Shown: one piece after another, positions 39,481-48,036 of the stretch
How positions within the stretch are numbered: the stretch's first letter is position 1
How the letters are laid out: each line of letters begins with the position of its first letter
Assembly (NCBI GenBank): GCA_019637195.1
Contig: JAHBWA010000016.1
Span: 1 to 64,000, forward strand
Reading direction: 5' to 3'
DNA length: 64,000 bases
From: Labilithrix sp.
Lineage (GTDB): Bacteria; Myxococcota_A; Polyangia; Polyangiales; Polyangiaceae
Program-made: the position numbers and the translations under genes
The notes under the pieces: generated by a model
The model's database searches: none
What the model was told of the DNA's origin: nothing
Seen by the model: only the letters and a program-made list of their open reading frames with translations

Positions 39481-39494
39481 CAGACCTTCTCGCG

Positions 39495-42305
39495 ATGAGT
39501 CCGTCATCGGAGGGCTCGCGTCCCTCGAATCCGCCGAGCTCGGCCGCTCCCCGCGCGTCGTCGAAGGGCCACGGCGCCGACACGCCCGTGATGCGGCAGT
39601 TCCTCGCCGCGAAGGCGGCGTATCCGGACGCGATCCTCTTCTTCCGCCTCGGTGACTTCTACGAGCTCTTCTTCGACGACGCCGTCGTCGCCGCCAAGAT
39701 CTGCGATCTCACGCTGACGAGCCGCAACAAGTCGGCGGAGGACCCGATCCCGATGTGCGGCGCGCCGTACCACGCCGCGAGCGGGTACATCCAGAAGCTC
39801 CTCGACGCCGGCCACAAGGTCGCGATCTGCGAGCAGATGGCCGATCCGTCGACGGTGAAGGGGATCGTCCCGCGCGAGGTCGTGCGCGTCGCGACGCCGG
39901 CGCTGGCCTACGACGACGCCGGGCTCGACTCGAAGAAGAACCTCTTCTTGATGGGCGTCGAGGTCGAGAGCGCGCGTGATCGCGTCGGCGTCGCGGTCCT
40001 CGACTTCTCGACGGGGGAGCTCCTCGCGTGCGAGGCCGACGGCGGCGAGGCGGCGCTCTCGGAGATCGTGCGGCTCGATCCGCGCGAGGTCCTCCTCGGG
40101 CAAGGCGCCGGATCGCTCGGCGCCACCATCCGGACGGCGCTCCCGCGCGCGGCGGTCCGCGAGGAGCCCGCCGCGCTCGACCTCGAGCAGGCGATCGCCG
40201 TCCTCGACTCGGTGCTCGGCGGAGGGCAAGCGCGGAAGGCGTGCGCCAGCGATCTCGCGCTCCGCGCGGCCGCGCGCTGCGTCGCGCTGGCGAAGGCGTG
40301 CGAGCCCGGGCGGGCGCTGCCGATCTCGCGGCTCGCGGAGTACCCGCTCGGCGACACGCTCGTCCTCGACGACGCCACGCAGCGCCACCTGGAGCTGGTG
40401 CGCACGATGGACGGCGAGACCAAGGGCTCGCTGCTCGATCAGATCGACGCGACCAAGACGTCCCCCGGGGCGCGCCTCCTCCGGCGCCGCCTCCTCGCTC
40501 CGCGCACGAGCGTCGTGGAGATCCGGCGCCGCCTCGACGGCGTCGAGCTCTTCGTCACCCAACCCGGCCTCCGCGCGGACGTCCGCGCGCGGCTCGCGAA
40601 GGTGGCGGACGTCGAGCGCCTCGCGGTGAAGCTCGCCGTCGAGCGCGTGGGCCCGCGCGAGCTCGCGCTGCTCCGCACGTCGCTCGCGGAGCTGCCGGCG
40701 ATCGACGACGCGCTCGCGGCGTGCCCCGATCCGATGACCCGCGACGCGCTGGAGATCCCGCCCGACTCGGCGCCGGGCGTCGCGCCTGGCAAGCGCCGCG
40801 GCGGCGGCGGCGCGAAGGGCGCCGCGTCGCCGGGGCGCTTCGTGGACCGCTGCGAGGACGTGAGCGCGCTGCTCGCCCGCGCGCTCGTCGACGAGCCGCC
40901 CGTCCGCGTCAGCGAGGGCGGCGTCATCCGTGACGGGTTCGACGCCGAGCTCGACGAGTCGCGCACCCTGGCGAAGGACGGCCAGCGGCTGATCGTCGAG
41001 CTCGAAGCGCGCCTCCGCGAAGAGGCGCAGATCCCGTCGCTCAAGCTCCGCTACACGCGCGTCTTCGGCTGGTACGTCGAGGTCACGAAGAGCCACCTCG
41101 GCAAGGCCCCGAAGACCTGGCGGCGCAAGCAGACCATCGCGACCGGCGAGCGGTTCACCTGCGACGACCTCGACGCGCTCGCCGACAAGCTCGCGCACGC
41201 CGAGGAGCGCCTCTCCTCGCGCGAGTCCGAGCTCTGGACCGCGCTCGTCCGGGACCTCGGCGCCCACGTCGAGCGCCTCCGGGCCGTCAGCGGGCGGCTC
41301 GCGGCGCTCGACGTCGCGAGCGCGCTCGCCGAGGTCGCGCACCGCGACGACTACGTGAGGCCCGAGGTCGACGAGTCGCTCGAGCTCTACCTCGAGGACG
41401 CGCGGCACCCCGTGGTCGAGCGCCTCGCCGCCGCGGGGCGCTTCGTCCCGAACGACGTCCAGCTCGACGCCGCGCCGGACGCCGCGGCCGACCGGGCGCG
41501 GCTCTGGATCGTGACCGGCCCGAACATGGCCGGAAAGTCGACGTTCATGCGCCAGGTCGCGCTCGCCGTCGTCCTCGCGCACGCGGGCTCGTTCGTCCCG
41601 GCGAAGCGCGCGCGCATCGGCGTCGTCGACCGCGTGCTCACGCGCGTCGGCGCGAGCGACAACCTCGCGCGCGGCGAGAGCACCTTCATGGTCGAGATGA
41701 AGGAGACGGCGAACATCGTCCGCCGCGCGACGCGGCGCTCGCTCGTCGTCCTCGACGAGATCGGGCGCGGCACGAGCACGTACGACGGCCTCTCGATCGC
41801 GTGGGCCGTCGCCGAGCACCTGCACGACGTCTCGGGCTGCCGGGCGCTCTTCGCGACGCACTACCACGAGCTCACCGAGCTCGCGGCGAGCGCCGCGCGC
41901 GCCGACAACTACAGCGTCAGCGCGCGCGAGCACGCCGGGAGCATCGTCTTTTTCCACAAGGTGCAGCGCGGCGCCGCGTCGCGGAGCTACGGCGTCGCGT
42001 GCGCTCGCCTCGCCGGGCTCCCCGAGCCCGTCCTCGCGCGGGCGAAGGCCATCCTCGACGACCTCGAGCGGAGCGCGTCGCTCCCCACCGGCAACGCCTC
42101 GCGCACGCCGCGCTCGCGCAAGAACGACGCGCAGCTCGGGCTCTTCGCGGCCGGCGGCGGCGCGAGCGGAGTCGAGGCGCCTCCTCCCCGCGAGCCGAGC
42201 CCCGCGATCGACATGCTCCGCGCGCTCGACGTCGAGCGGATCACGCCGATCGAGGCGCTCACCACGCTGGCGAAGCTGAAGGGGCTCGCGGGCGACGGCT
42301 CGTGA
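39495..42305 (+). CDS. mutS: DNA mismatch repair protein MutS
   Basis: A 936-residue mismatch-binding ATPase. The mismatch-reading FYE (Phe55, Glu57 in RLGDFYELFF) and Walker A GPNMAGKST near 675 are present. VLDEIGRGTSTYDGLSIAWAV (Walker B) and FATHYHELTEL are canonical. It is longer than the usual 850-880: there is an N-terminal Ser/Pro tail of about 30 residues and a Gly/Lys-rich insert (GKRRGGGGAKG) near the middle, in the lever/core region. It starts 14 bases after the propeller lipoprotein and overlaps the EamA gene at its end (GTGA, 42302-42305). Confidence 0.96.
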   Translation: MSPSSEGSRPSNPPSSAAPRASSKGHGADTPVMRQFLAAKAAYPDAILFFRLGDFYELFFDDAVVAAKICDLTLTSRNKSAEDPIPMCGAPYHAASGYIQKLLDAGHKVAICEQMADPSTVKGIVPREVVRVATPALAYDDAGLDSKKNLFLMGVEVESARDRVGVAVLDFSTGELLACEADGGEAALSEIVRLDPREVLLGQGAGSLGATIRTALPRAAVREEPAALDLEQAIAVLDSVLGGGQARKACASDLALRAAARCVALAKACEPGRALPISRLAEYPLGDTLVLDDATQRHLELVRTMDGETKGSLLDQIDATKTSPGARLLRRRLLAPRTSVVEIRRRLDGVELFVTQPGLRADVRARLAKVADVERLAVKLAVERVGPRELALLRTSLAELPAIDDALAACPDPMTRDALEIPPDSAPGVAPGKRRGGGGAKGAASPGRFVDRCEDVSALLARALVDEPPVRVSEGGVIRDGFDAELDESRTLAKDGQRLIVELEARLREEAQIPSLKLRYTRVFGWYVEVTKSHLGKAPKTWRRKQTIATGERFTCDDLDALADKLAHAEERLSSRESELWTALVRDLGAHVERLRAVSGRLAALDVASALAEVAHRDDYVRPEVDESLELYLEDARHPVVERLAAAGRFVPNDVQLDAAPDAAADRARLWIVTGPNMAGKSTFMRQVALAVVLAHAGSFVPAKRARIGVVDRVLTRVGASDNLARGESTFMVEMKETANIVRRATRRSLVVLDEIGRGTSTYDGLSIAWAVAEHLHDVSGCRALFATHYHELTELAASAARADNYSVSAREHAGSIVFFHKVQRGAASRSYGVACARLAGLPEPVLARAKAILDDLERSASLPTGNASRTPRSRKNDAQLGLFAAGGGASGVEAPPPREPSPAIDMLRALDVERITPIEALTTLAKLKGLAGDGS

Positions 42306-43216
42306 CGGCCGCGAGCCCAGCGCCCGAGGTCGGTCGGCGCGAGGGGCGGAACGTCGGCTACGTCCTCGTCGCCGCCGCCGCGACGGCCTGGGGGACGTGG
42401 CCGCTCATCCTGAAGCACGCGGTGATGCCGGCCTCGCTCCAGGCGGCGCTGATGATGGTCGTCGGCACCGCCGTGAGCTTCCCCGTCATGCTGAAAGATC
42501 GCGTGCGCGTGCGCGCGCGTCCGGTGCACTGGCTCGGGGTGGCGTGGCTCGGCGTCGCGGACGCCCTCAACGTGGTCCTCTTCTTCGCCGCCTACCAGCG
42601 CACGTCGGTCGCCGTCGCCGTCCTCACGCACTACCTCACCCCGATCTTCGTCGCGCTCGCGGCGCCGGCGGTGCTCGGCGAGCGTCCGAGCGCGCGGACG
42701 TTCGGCGCCGTCGTCGTCTCGTTCGCCGGTCTAGCGCTGCTCCTCCGGCCCTGGAGCGAGGGCCTCGCCCCGAGCGATCTCGTCGGCGCCGCCCTCGGCG
42801 CGGGCAGCGCGGTCTTCTACGCGTCGAACGTCCTCGTCAACAAGCGGCTCGCGCACGTCTTCTCGGCGAGCGAGCTGATGTTCTTCCACGGCCTCGTCGC
42901 GGTCCCGCTCCTCTGGTCGCTCGTGCCGGCCGGGGCCGTCGCGGCGGCGTCGGCGACGTCGATCGCCGTCGTGCTCGCGGGCTCGCTGGGCCCGGGCGCC
43001 CTCGGCGGGCTCACCTTCGTCTGGGGGTTGCGGCGGATCGCCGCGAGTCACGCCTCGATCCTGACCCTGCTCGAGCCCTTCGTGGCCGTGGTGCTCGCCG
43101 CGATTTTCCTTCGCCAAGGCCTCGCCCAGGGCCAGCTGCTCGGAGGGGCGCTTATCCTGACCGGTGCAGTCCTGGTGATCACCGCGCGCCCGTTGCAACG
43201 CTCGGAGATAGAGTAG
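42302..43216 (+). CDS. EamA/DMT-family transporter
   Basis: A 304-residue inner-membrane protein with about ten hydrophobic segments and the two-fold EamA repeat of drug/metabolite exporters. Examples are VLVAAAATAWGTWPLILKHA, NVVLFFAAYQRTSVAVAVL, HYLTPIFVALAAPAVLGE and the second-half SILTLLEPFVAVVLAAIFL. The GTG at 42302 overlaps the mutS stop, so it is translationally coupled to mutS. The substrate is not predictable. Confidence 0.88.
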   Translation: MTAASPAPEVGRREGRNVGYVLVAAAATAWGTWPLILKHAVMPASLQAALMMVVGTAVSFPVMLKDRVRVRARPVHWLGVAWLGVADALNVVLFFAAYQRTSVAVAVLTHYLTPIFVALAAPAVLGERPSARTFGAVVVSFAGLALLLRPWSEGLAPSDLVGAALGAGSAVFYASNVLVNKRLAHVFSASELMFFHGLVAVPLLWSLVPAGAVAAASATSIAVVLAGSLGPGALGGLTFVWGLRRIAASHASILTLLEPFVAVVLAAIFLRQGLAQGQLLGGALILTGAVLVITARPLQRSEIE

Positions 43217-43227
43217 AATCCCGGTCC

Positions 43228-44190
43228 TTGAGTGTCCGTGAGTCGCTCCTGTCCTCGGTGGCGCCGATCGCCGCCGGTGAGCTCCTCGTCGTCGCGGACG
43301 AGGCGACGCGGAAGCTCGTGACGCTCCAGATCAGCATGCTCGCGATGCAGGCGTCGCACGCCGAGAGCGAGGCGCGCGCGGTCGCGATCGTGAGCGAGAA
43401 GTCGAGCTCGCTCGACTGCGTCGTCGTCGACGTCGGCCTCGCCGGGCTCGACCCGTGGGCCCTCCTCAAGCAGCTGCGGCAGGACCCCGAGACGTCGACG
43501 ATCCCGGTGATGGTCATCCTCGGTCGCCCGCCGAACGAGTCCGACATGCTGAAGCTGATCGACGCGGGCGTGATGGATCACCTCGTCAAGCCGCTCAGCC
43601 CCACGCTGCTCTGCGCGAAGATCAAGGCGGTCTCGGAGCGCTCGCGGATGCAGCGCGAGCTCAAGAACAAGCTGCGCTTCGCGCTGGAGTACTCCGCGCT
43701 CGACGCGCTGACCGGCCTCTACAACCGGCGCTACTTCGAGCGCCGTCTCCGCGAAGAGTCGGCGCACGCCAAGCGGCACAAGCGGCCCTTTTCGCTCGTC
43801 CTCGTCGACATCGACCACTTCAAGCTCGTCAACGACACCTACGGCCACGAGGACGGCGACCGCGTGCTCTGCCACGTCGCGGAGCTGCTCGGCGGCTCGC
43901 TCCGCGAGGACGACATCGCCTGCCGCTTCGGCGGCGAGGAGTTCGTCATCCTCCTGCGCGCCACGCCCGGACCCGCGGCGCGCGTCGTCGCCAACCGCCT
44001 CCGCGCCTCGGTCGCGTCCCAGCCCATCGCGCTCGGCGCGAAGGACGAGCCGCGCCACGTCACGCTGAGCGGCGGCGTCTCCGCGGCGGACGAGCGGAAC
44101 GACTACGACGTCGACAACATCGTCGACCGCGCCGACAAGGCGCTCTACCGCGCGAAGCGCGGCGGCAGGAACCGCGTCGAGATGGAGTGA
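43228..44190 (+). CDS. Response regulator with GGDEF domain (diguanylate cyclase)
   Basis: A 320-residue cytoplasmic protein that makes cyclic-di-GMP when its receiver is phosphorylated. The receiver has an acidic pair (Asp24, Glu25), phospho-acceptor Asp68 (CVVVDVGL) and Lys121 (HLVKPLSP). The cyclase domain has LTGLYNRRYFERRL, DIDHFKLVNDTYGH, the active-site GGEEF (235-239) and an RxxD inhibitory site (Arg226-Asp229) five residues before it, so feedback inhibition is expected. The TTG at 43228 is the best start in frame but has a poor ribosome site. It follows the EamA gene by 11 bases. Confidence 0.9.
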   Translation: MSVRESLLSSVAPIAAGELLVVADEATRKLVTLQISMLAMQASHAESEARAVAIVSEKSSSLDCVVVDVGLAGLDPWALLKQLRQDPETSTIPVMVILGRPPNESDMLKLIDAGVMDHLVKPLSPTLLCAKIKAVSERSRMQRELKNKLRFALEYSALDALTGLYNRRYFERRLREESAHAKRHKRPFSLVLVDIDHFKLVNDTYGHEDGDRVLCHVAELLGGSLREDDIACRFGGEEFVILLRATPGPAARVVANRLRASVASQPIALGAKDEPRHVTLSGGVSAADERNDYDVDNIVDRADKALYRAKRGGRNRVEME

Positions 44191-44201
44191 CGCGGGCCGA
44201 G

Positions 44202-44224
44202 GAGGCCGCGCGTCCCGCGGCCTC
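44202..44224. terminator. Hairpin between convergent GGDEF and gcvH genes
   Basis: gaggccgcg (44202-44210) and cgcggcctc (44216-44224) form a perfect nine-base stem with a five-base loop in the 65-bp gap. There is no T-run. It is probably a bidirectional terminator. Confidence 0.6.
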
Positions 44225-44255
44225 CCTCGAGCGCGCTCCGGCCGCGGGGCGCCGG

Positions 44256-44645
44256 TCAGCCCGACGCCTTGACGTGCTCGCCGTAGCTCTTGTCGTCCAT
44301 GAGCTCCGCGAGGGCGCCGGCGTCCGCCGCCTCGATGACGACCATCCACGCCTTGCCGTACGGATCCTCGTTGACGAGCTCGGGCGAGGAGTCGAGGTCC
44401 TTGTTCACCTCGACGACCTTGCCGTCGATCGGCGCGTACAGATCGCTGAGCGTCTTGACGCTCTCGATCGTCCCGAACGTCTTGCCGATCGAGAGCTCGT
44501 CGCCGACCTTCACGTCGAGGCTCACGAGGGTGATGTCGCCGAGCTGCTCGACCGCGAACGCGGTGATGCCCACGGTGACGCGGTTACCGTCGACCTTCGC
44601 CCACTCGTGGTCCTTCGTGTACTTGAGCGCAGCGGGGAATTCCAT
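44256..44645 (-). CDS. gcvH: Glycine cleavage system H protein
   Basis: A 129-residue lipoyl carrier that shuttles the aminomethyl group between the P, T and L proteins. The lipoylated Lys64 lies in GTIESVKTLSDLYAP, with a beta-hairpin fold around it (GITAFAVEQLGDITLVSLD). A good ribosome site, gaaggaag, precedes the ATG. It follows gcvT by 59 bases. No gcvP is in the window. Confidence 0.97.
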   Translation of the reverse strand: MEFPAALKYTKDHEWAKVDGNRVTVGITAFAVEQLGDITLVSLDVKVGDELSIGKTFGTIESVKTLSDLYAPIDGKVVEVNKDLDSSPELVNEDPYGKAWMVVIEAADAGALAELMDDKSYGEHVKASG

Positions 44646-44704
44646 CTCGTCTCTTCCTTCTTCACGCGCGAGCGTCGCTCGCTGTTCGGTCTCGTTCGTC
44701 CGGG

Positions 44705-45811
44705 TCAGGATCGCTTGTAGAACGGCGTCTTCACGACGACCGCCTCGATGTTCTTGCCGCGGCAGTCGACGAGGAGCTTCGTCCCGATCGCGGACAGCTC
44801 CGTGGGGACGTACCCGAGGCCGATGTTCTTGCCGACCGTCGGTCCGGGGCTGCCGCTCGTGCAGACGCCGACCTCCTTGCCGTCGAGGTCGCGCAGCGGG
44901 TAGCCGTGGCGGGCGATGCCGCGCCCCTCGACCTCGAAGCCGACGAGCTTGCGCGGGAGCGGCGCCGCCTTGACCGCGGCGAGGGCGTCCTTGCCGACGA
45001 ACATGGCCTTGTCGAGCTTCACGACCCAGCCGAGCCCCGCCTCGATCGGGTTCGTGGTCTCGTCGATGTCGTTGCCGTAGAGCGAGAGGCGCGCCTCGAG
45101 GCGGAGCGTGTCGCGCGCCCCGAGCCCCGCCGGCTTGATGCCGAGCGGGGCGCCGAGCTCCATCAGCTGGTCCCAGAGCGCGGGCGCGTCGTTCCACGCG
45201 CAGAAGATCTCGACGCCGTCCTCGCCGGTGTAGCCGGTGCGCGCCGCGGTGCAGCGAATGTTGCCGATGACGGCGTCGCGGAAGTGGAAGCTCTTGAGCT
45301 CGCGGAGCTTCGCGGCGTCGGCACCGGCCTTGTCGAGGACGTCGAACGCCTTCGGCCCCTGGAGCGCGATGAGCGCGGTCTCGTCGCTGCGGTCGGCGAA
45401 CTCGCAGTGGTCCTTCGCGGCCTTCTCGAAGTGCGCGGCGATCTTCGCGAGGTTCGACGCGTTGCAGACGATGAGCCAGCGGTCGCGCGCGGCGCGATAC
45501 ACGATGAGGTCGTCGAGGATCGTGCCCTGCTCGTTGCAGCAGGCCGTGTACATCGCCTGGCCGTCGACCAGCTTCGACGTGTCGTTGGTCACGAGGTAGT
45601 CGACGACCGCCGCGGCGTGCTCGCCCTTCATCTCGAGCTCTCCCATGTGGGAGACGTCGAAGAGGCCCGCGGCTGTGCGGACGGCCTGGTGCTCGTCGAC
45701 GATGCCCGTGTACTGGATGGGCATCTCCCAGCCGGCGAACGGGACCATCCGGCCCTTGGCTGCGACGTGACGATCGTAGAGAGAGGTCTTGCGGGGGGCT
45801 GCCTCGGTCAT
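44705..45811 (-). CDS. gcvT: Glycine cleavage system T protein (aminomethyltransferase)
   Basis: A 368-residue tetrahydrofolate-dependent aminomethyltransferase. Family blocks present are FAGWEMPIQYTGI, GLFDVSHMGELEMKG, ARTGYTGEDGVEIFC, GARDTLRLEARLSLYGNDI, ETTNPIEAGLGWVVKLDK and the C-terminal VCTSGSPGPTVGKNIGLGYV. The length is close to the usual 365. It is upstream of gcvH in the same direction; glycine decarboxylase must be elsewhere. Confidence 0.97.
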   Translation of the reverse strand: MTEAAPRKTSLYDRHVAAKGRMVPFAGWEMPIQYTGIVDEHQAVRTAAGLFDVSHMGELEMKGEHAAAVVDYLVTNDTSKLVDGQAMYTACCNEQGTILDDLIVYRAARDRWLIVCNASNLAKIAAHFEKAAKDHCEFADRSDETALIALQGPKAFDVLDKAGADAAKLRELKSFHFRDAVIGNIRCTAARTGYTGEDGVEIFCAWNDAPALWDQLMELGAPLGIKPAGLGARDTLRLEARLSLYGNDIDETTNPIEAGLGWVVKLDKAMFVGKDALAAVKAAPLPRKLVGFEVEGRGIARHGYPLRDLDGKEVGVCTSGSPGPTVGKNIGLGYVPTELSAIGTKLLVDCRGKNIEAVVVKTPFYKRS

Positions 45812-45871
45812 GCGCCGGGCACACTAGACGAGGCCGCGCGCGTCCGAAAGTGCAGTGAGCGTCGAGCGTGC

Positions 45872-46870
45872 TCACTCCTTGGCGCCGGAGATCCCCAGCA
45901 CCTTGACGCAGTACGGCGCGCCGAAGACGCGTCGCGCGAAGTTGCGGAGCGGCGCGGCGTCGGGCGCCCCGATCCACGCGGCGCGGTAGGCCTCGTGCCG
46001 GGCGTCGGCGAAGACGGCGAGCTTCGAGCCCTCGGCGTAGAGGCGCATGGCGCGCTCGGCGTTCCAGGCGAGGAACTCACGCGTCGACGGGTTGTGGACG
46101 AAGTAGGTGGCGTCGAGCTCTTCGACCGCGAGGCCAAACGCGAGCGTATAGACCGTGAGCTCGAGCGTACCGCCGACGGCGTCGCGCGCGGCGGCGCCCC
46201 AGAGCCCGCTCGCGACCAAGTCGACGCCGACCTCGCTGCCGTTCGTGAAGCTCACCCACGCGTCCAGCACGAAGGTGGGGGTGTCGTTCCAATCCGTGAT
46301 CGGCGTGACCAGGTACGGCTGGTAGCGCGCGCCGCGGAGGCTGGCGGGGACCCGCGGGGCGACGTCGGCGAGGTGGATGGCCGGCGAGGCGACGAGCGTC
46401 GCGCGATCCTGGAGGACGTAGAAGCCGTTCGCGGGCTCGCCGGTGACGTTGTACGCGAAGCGGAGGTGGCTCGAGATTCCGAACGAGAGCTGCTGCCCCC
46501 ACGTGATCCGATCGCTCGGGTAGTCGTACTGGCCGTAGGTCGGGTGCAGGTGGCGCACGAGGTCCGTCAGCGCCGCGCCCCAGCTCGGGTGCGTCCCCGT
46601 ACGTTGCTCGGGGAACGTGAAGAAGAACACCTGCGAGCCAGGCCACGGCGCCTCCGCGCCGCCGTCGGCTTGGGGCGCGCCGCCGTCGTCCGGGCGGCCG
46701 CGCGCGTCCGGCCGCGCGTGCCCGCCGTCGCGTGGGGCCGGCCTCGTCGCGCTCGGCTCGGCGGCAGGCGACGGAACCTGCGCGTAGTCCCCGCTGCACG
46801 CGAGGAGGGCGAGCGCGCCAGAGGCGACGAGGAGAGCGGGACGCGGAGCATGGGTCCAGTCCCGTATCAA
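45872..46870 (-). CDS. Lipoprotein of unknown function
   Basis: About 332 residues. From the TTG at 46870 the signal is a hydrophobic run ending LALLAC (Cys25), then a Pro/Asp/Gly linker (PAPRDGGHARPDARGRPDDG). The following domain has VFFFTFPEQRTGTHPSWG, LTDLVRHLHPTYGQYDYPSD and repeated strand motifs (TFVLDAWVSFTNGSEVGVD). The frame is open to 46996, and the TTG has no ribosome site, so the start is uncertain. The gene is divergent from the methyltransferase; the 124-bp gap includes an AT-rich stretch at 46864-46890 that may hold promoters. No family is recognised. Confidence 0.65.
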   Translation of the reverse strand: MIRDWTHAPRPALLVASGALALLACSGDYAQVPSPAAEPSATRPAPRDGGHARPDARGRPDDGGAPQADGGAEAPWPGSQVFFFTFPEQRTGTHPSWGAALTDLVRHLHPTYGQYDYPSDRITWGQQLSFGISSHLRFAYNVTGEPANGFYVLQDRATLVASPAIHLADVAPRVPASLRGARYQPYLVTPITDWNDTPTFVLDAWVSFTNGSEVGVDLVASGLWGAAARDAVGGTLELTVYTLAFGLAVEELDATYFVHNPSTREFLAWNAERAMRLYAEGSKLAVFADARHEAYRAAWIGAPDAAPLRNFARRVFGAPYCVKVLGISGAKE

Positions 46871-46994
46871 TAAAACGAAAATGTTCCTATGATGCGCGCG
46901 GGCCGCACCCGTCCGGCTGGGCGCCGCAGGTCGGCGCGTCCGCTCGCCCTCGTGAGTGCCGCCGGGCGTCGTTCCGAGGTATGCTCCGCGTGAC

Positions 46995-47885
46995 ATGGGA
47001 ACACCCTGGGATCGCCCCGCCGCTCGCTACCTCGAGGAATGGGTTCCGCGTTTCGTTCCCTACCACCTCGACCTCGTGCAGGAGCTGGCGCTGGCGCAGG
47101 GGCAGCGTGTCCTCGTCGCCAGCGCGGGGCCGGGGGCGGAGGTCCTCGCGGTCGCACGGGCGGTCGGTGACCGCGGCCTGGTGCGCGCGACGGACGCGAG
47201 CGACGAGCTCGTCGGCATCTGCGCGGAGCAGGTCGCCAAGGCGGGCTTCCCCGCCGTGAAGGTCGAGCGCGCCGGGCTCGCGGACGTCGGCGCCGGCGAC
47301 TGGAACGCGATCGTATGCTGCTTCGGACTGTGGACGGCCGCCGACCGCGTCGAGGTCCTCAAGAGCTGGGCGCGGGCGCTCGCCGCGCACGGGAAGGTCG
47401 GTGTGCTCACGTTCGGCCCCTCCGACGAGAGCGATCCGTTCGAGATGCTCGCGCAGTCGCTCCGCGAGCTCGAGCCGAACGCGGCGGCGACGCCGCCGAG
47501 CATCGCCGCCGACCGCGAGGCGATGGCGAAGATGTTCGAGGACGCGGGCCTCTCGCTCGTTCGCCACACGGTCCTCCGCCACACGGTCACCTTCCCGAGC
47601 GCCGAGGCGTTCACGACCGCGATCCGCGAGGGCCGCACCTGGCGCCGCGTCTGGGAGGAGCTCGGGCCCGAACGGATGGGCCTCGTGACCGCGCGCTTCT
47701 ACGATCGCGTCGGCGGGCCGACCGAGCCGCTGAGCTTCGAGCCGGCGGTCACCCTCGCGATCGCCGCGCTCCCCGGCGCGGAGGTCGAGCTGATGTCGCG
47801 CCCGAGCGCCAAGGCCCCGCCGCTCGCCAGCGCGCCGCCTCCCCAGCGCCCGTCACGGCCTCCGCCCGACCCCTACAAGGACTGA
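46995..47885 (+). CDS. Class I SAM-dependent methyltransferase
   Basis: A 296-residue protein with a Rossmann-type SAM-binding start, RVLVASAGPGAEVLAVARA, a post-I acidic residue in VRATDASDELV and a later motif IVCCFGLWTAADRVEVL. It has the general shape of UbiE/arsenite-type methyltransferases, but the substrate cannot be deduced. The C-terminal 25 residues are Pro-rich and disordered. The gene lies 151 bp before metK on the same strand, so the two may share a transcript. Confidence 0.8.
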   Translation: MGTPWDRPAARYLEEWVPRFVPYHLDLVQELALAQGQRVLVASAGPGAEVLAVARAVGDRGLVRATDASDELVGICAEQVAKAGFPAVKVERAGLADVGAGDWNAIVCCFGLWTAADRVEVLKSWARALAAHGKVGVLTFGPSDESDPFEMLAQSLRELEPNAAATPPSIAADREAMAKMFEDAGLSLVRHTVLRHTVTFPSAEAFTTAIREGRTWRRVWEELGPERMGLVTARFYDRVGGPTEPLSFEPAVTLAIAALPGAEVELMSRPSAKAPPLASAPPPQRPSRPPPDPYKD

Positions 47886-48036
47886 GCTGGCGTAGCGCGC
47901 ATCCGCGTCGGCGCGAGCACCTCGAGAGAGGCGCCGAAGACGCAGCGGCGAGGTGCGGGCGAGGGCCGATAGGGCTTTCCGTCCCGGCTCTGCCGCGCTA
48001 TGTCAAGCCGCTCGTCACCACCTCTAGGGAGCTCGA

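Noticed and set aside
47886..48036. SAM or SAH riboswitch before metK
   Set aside because: None of the conserved cores that I know could be aligned; only a generic hairpin is present.
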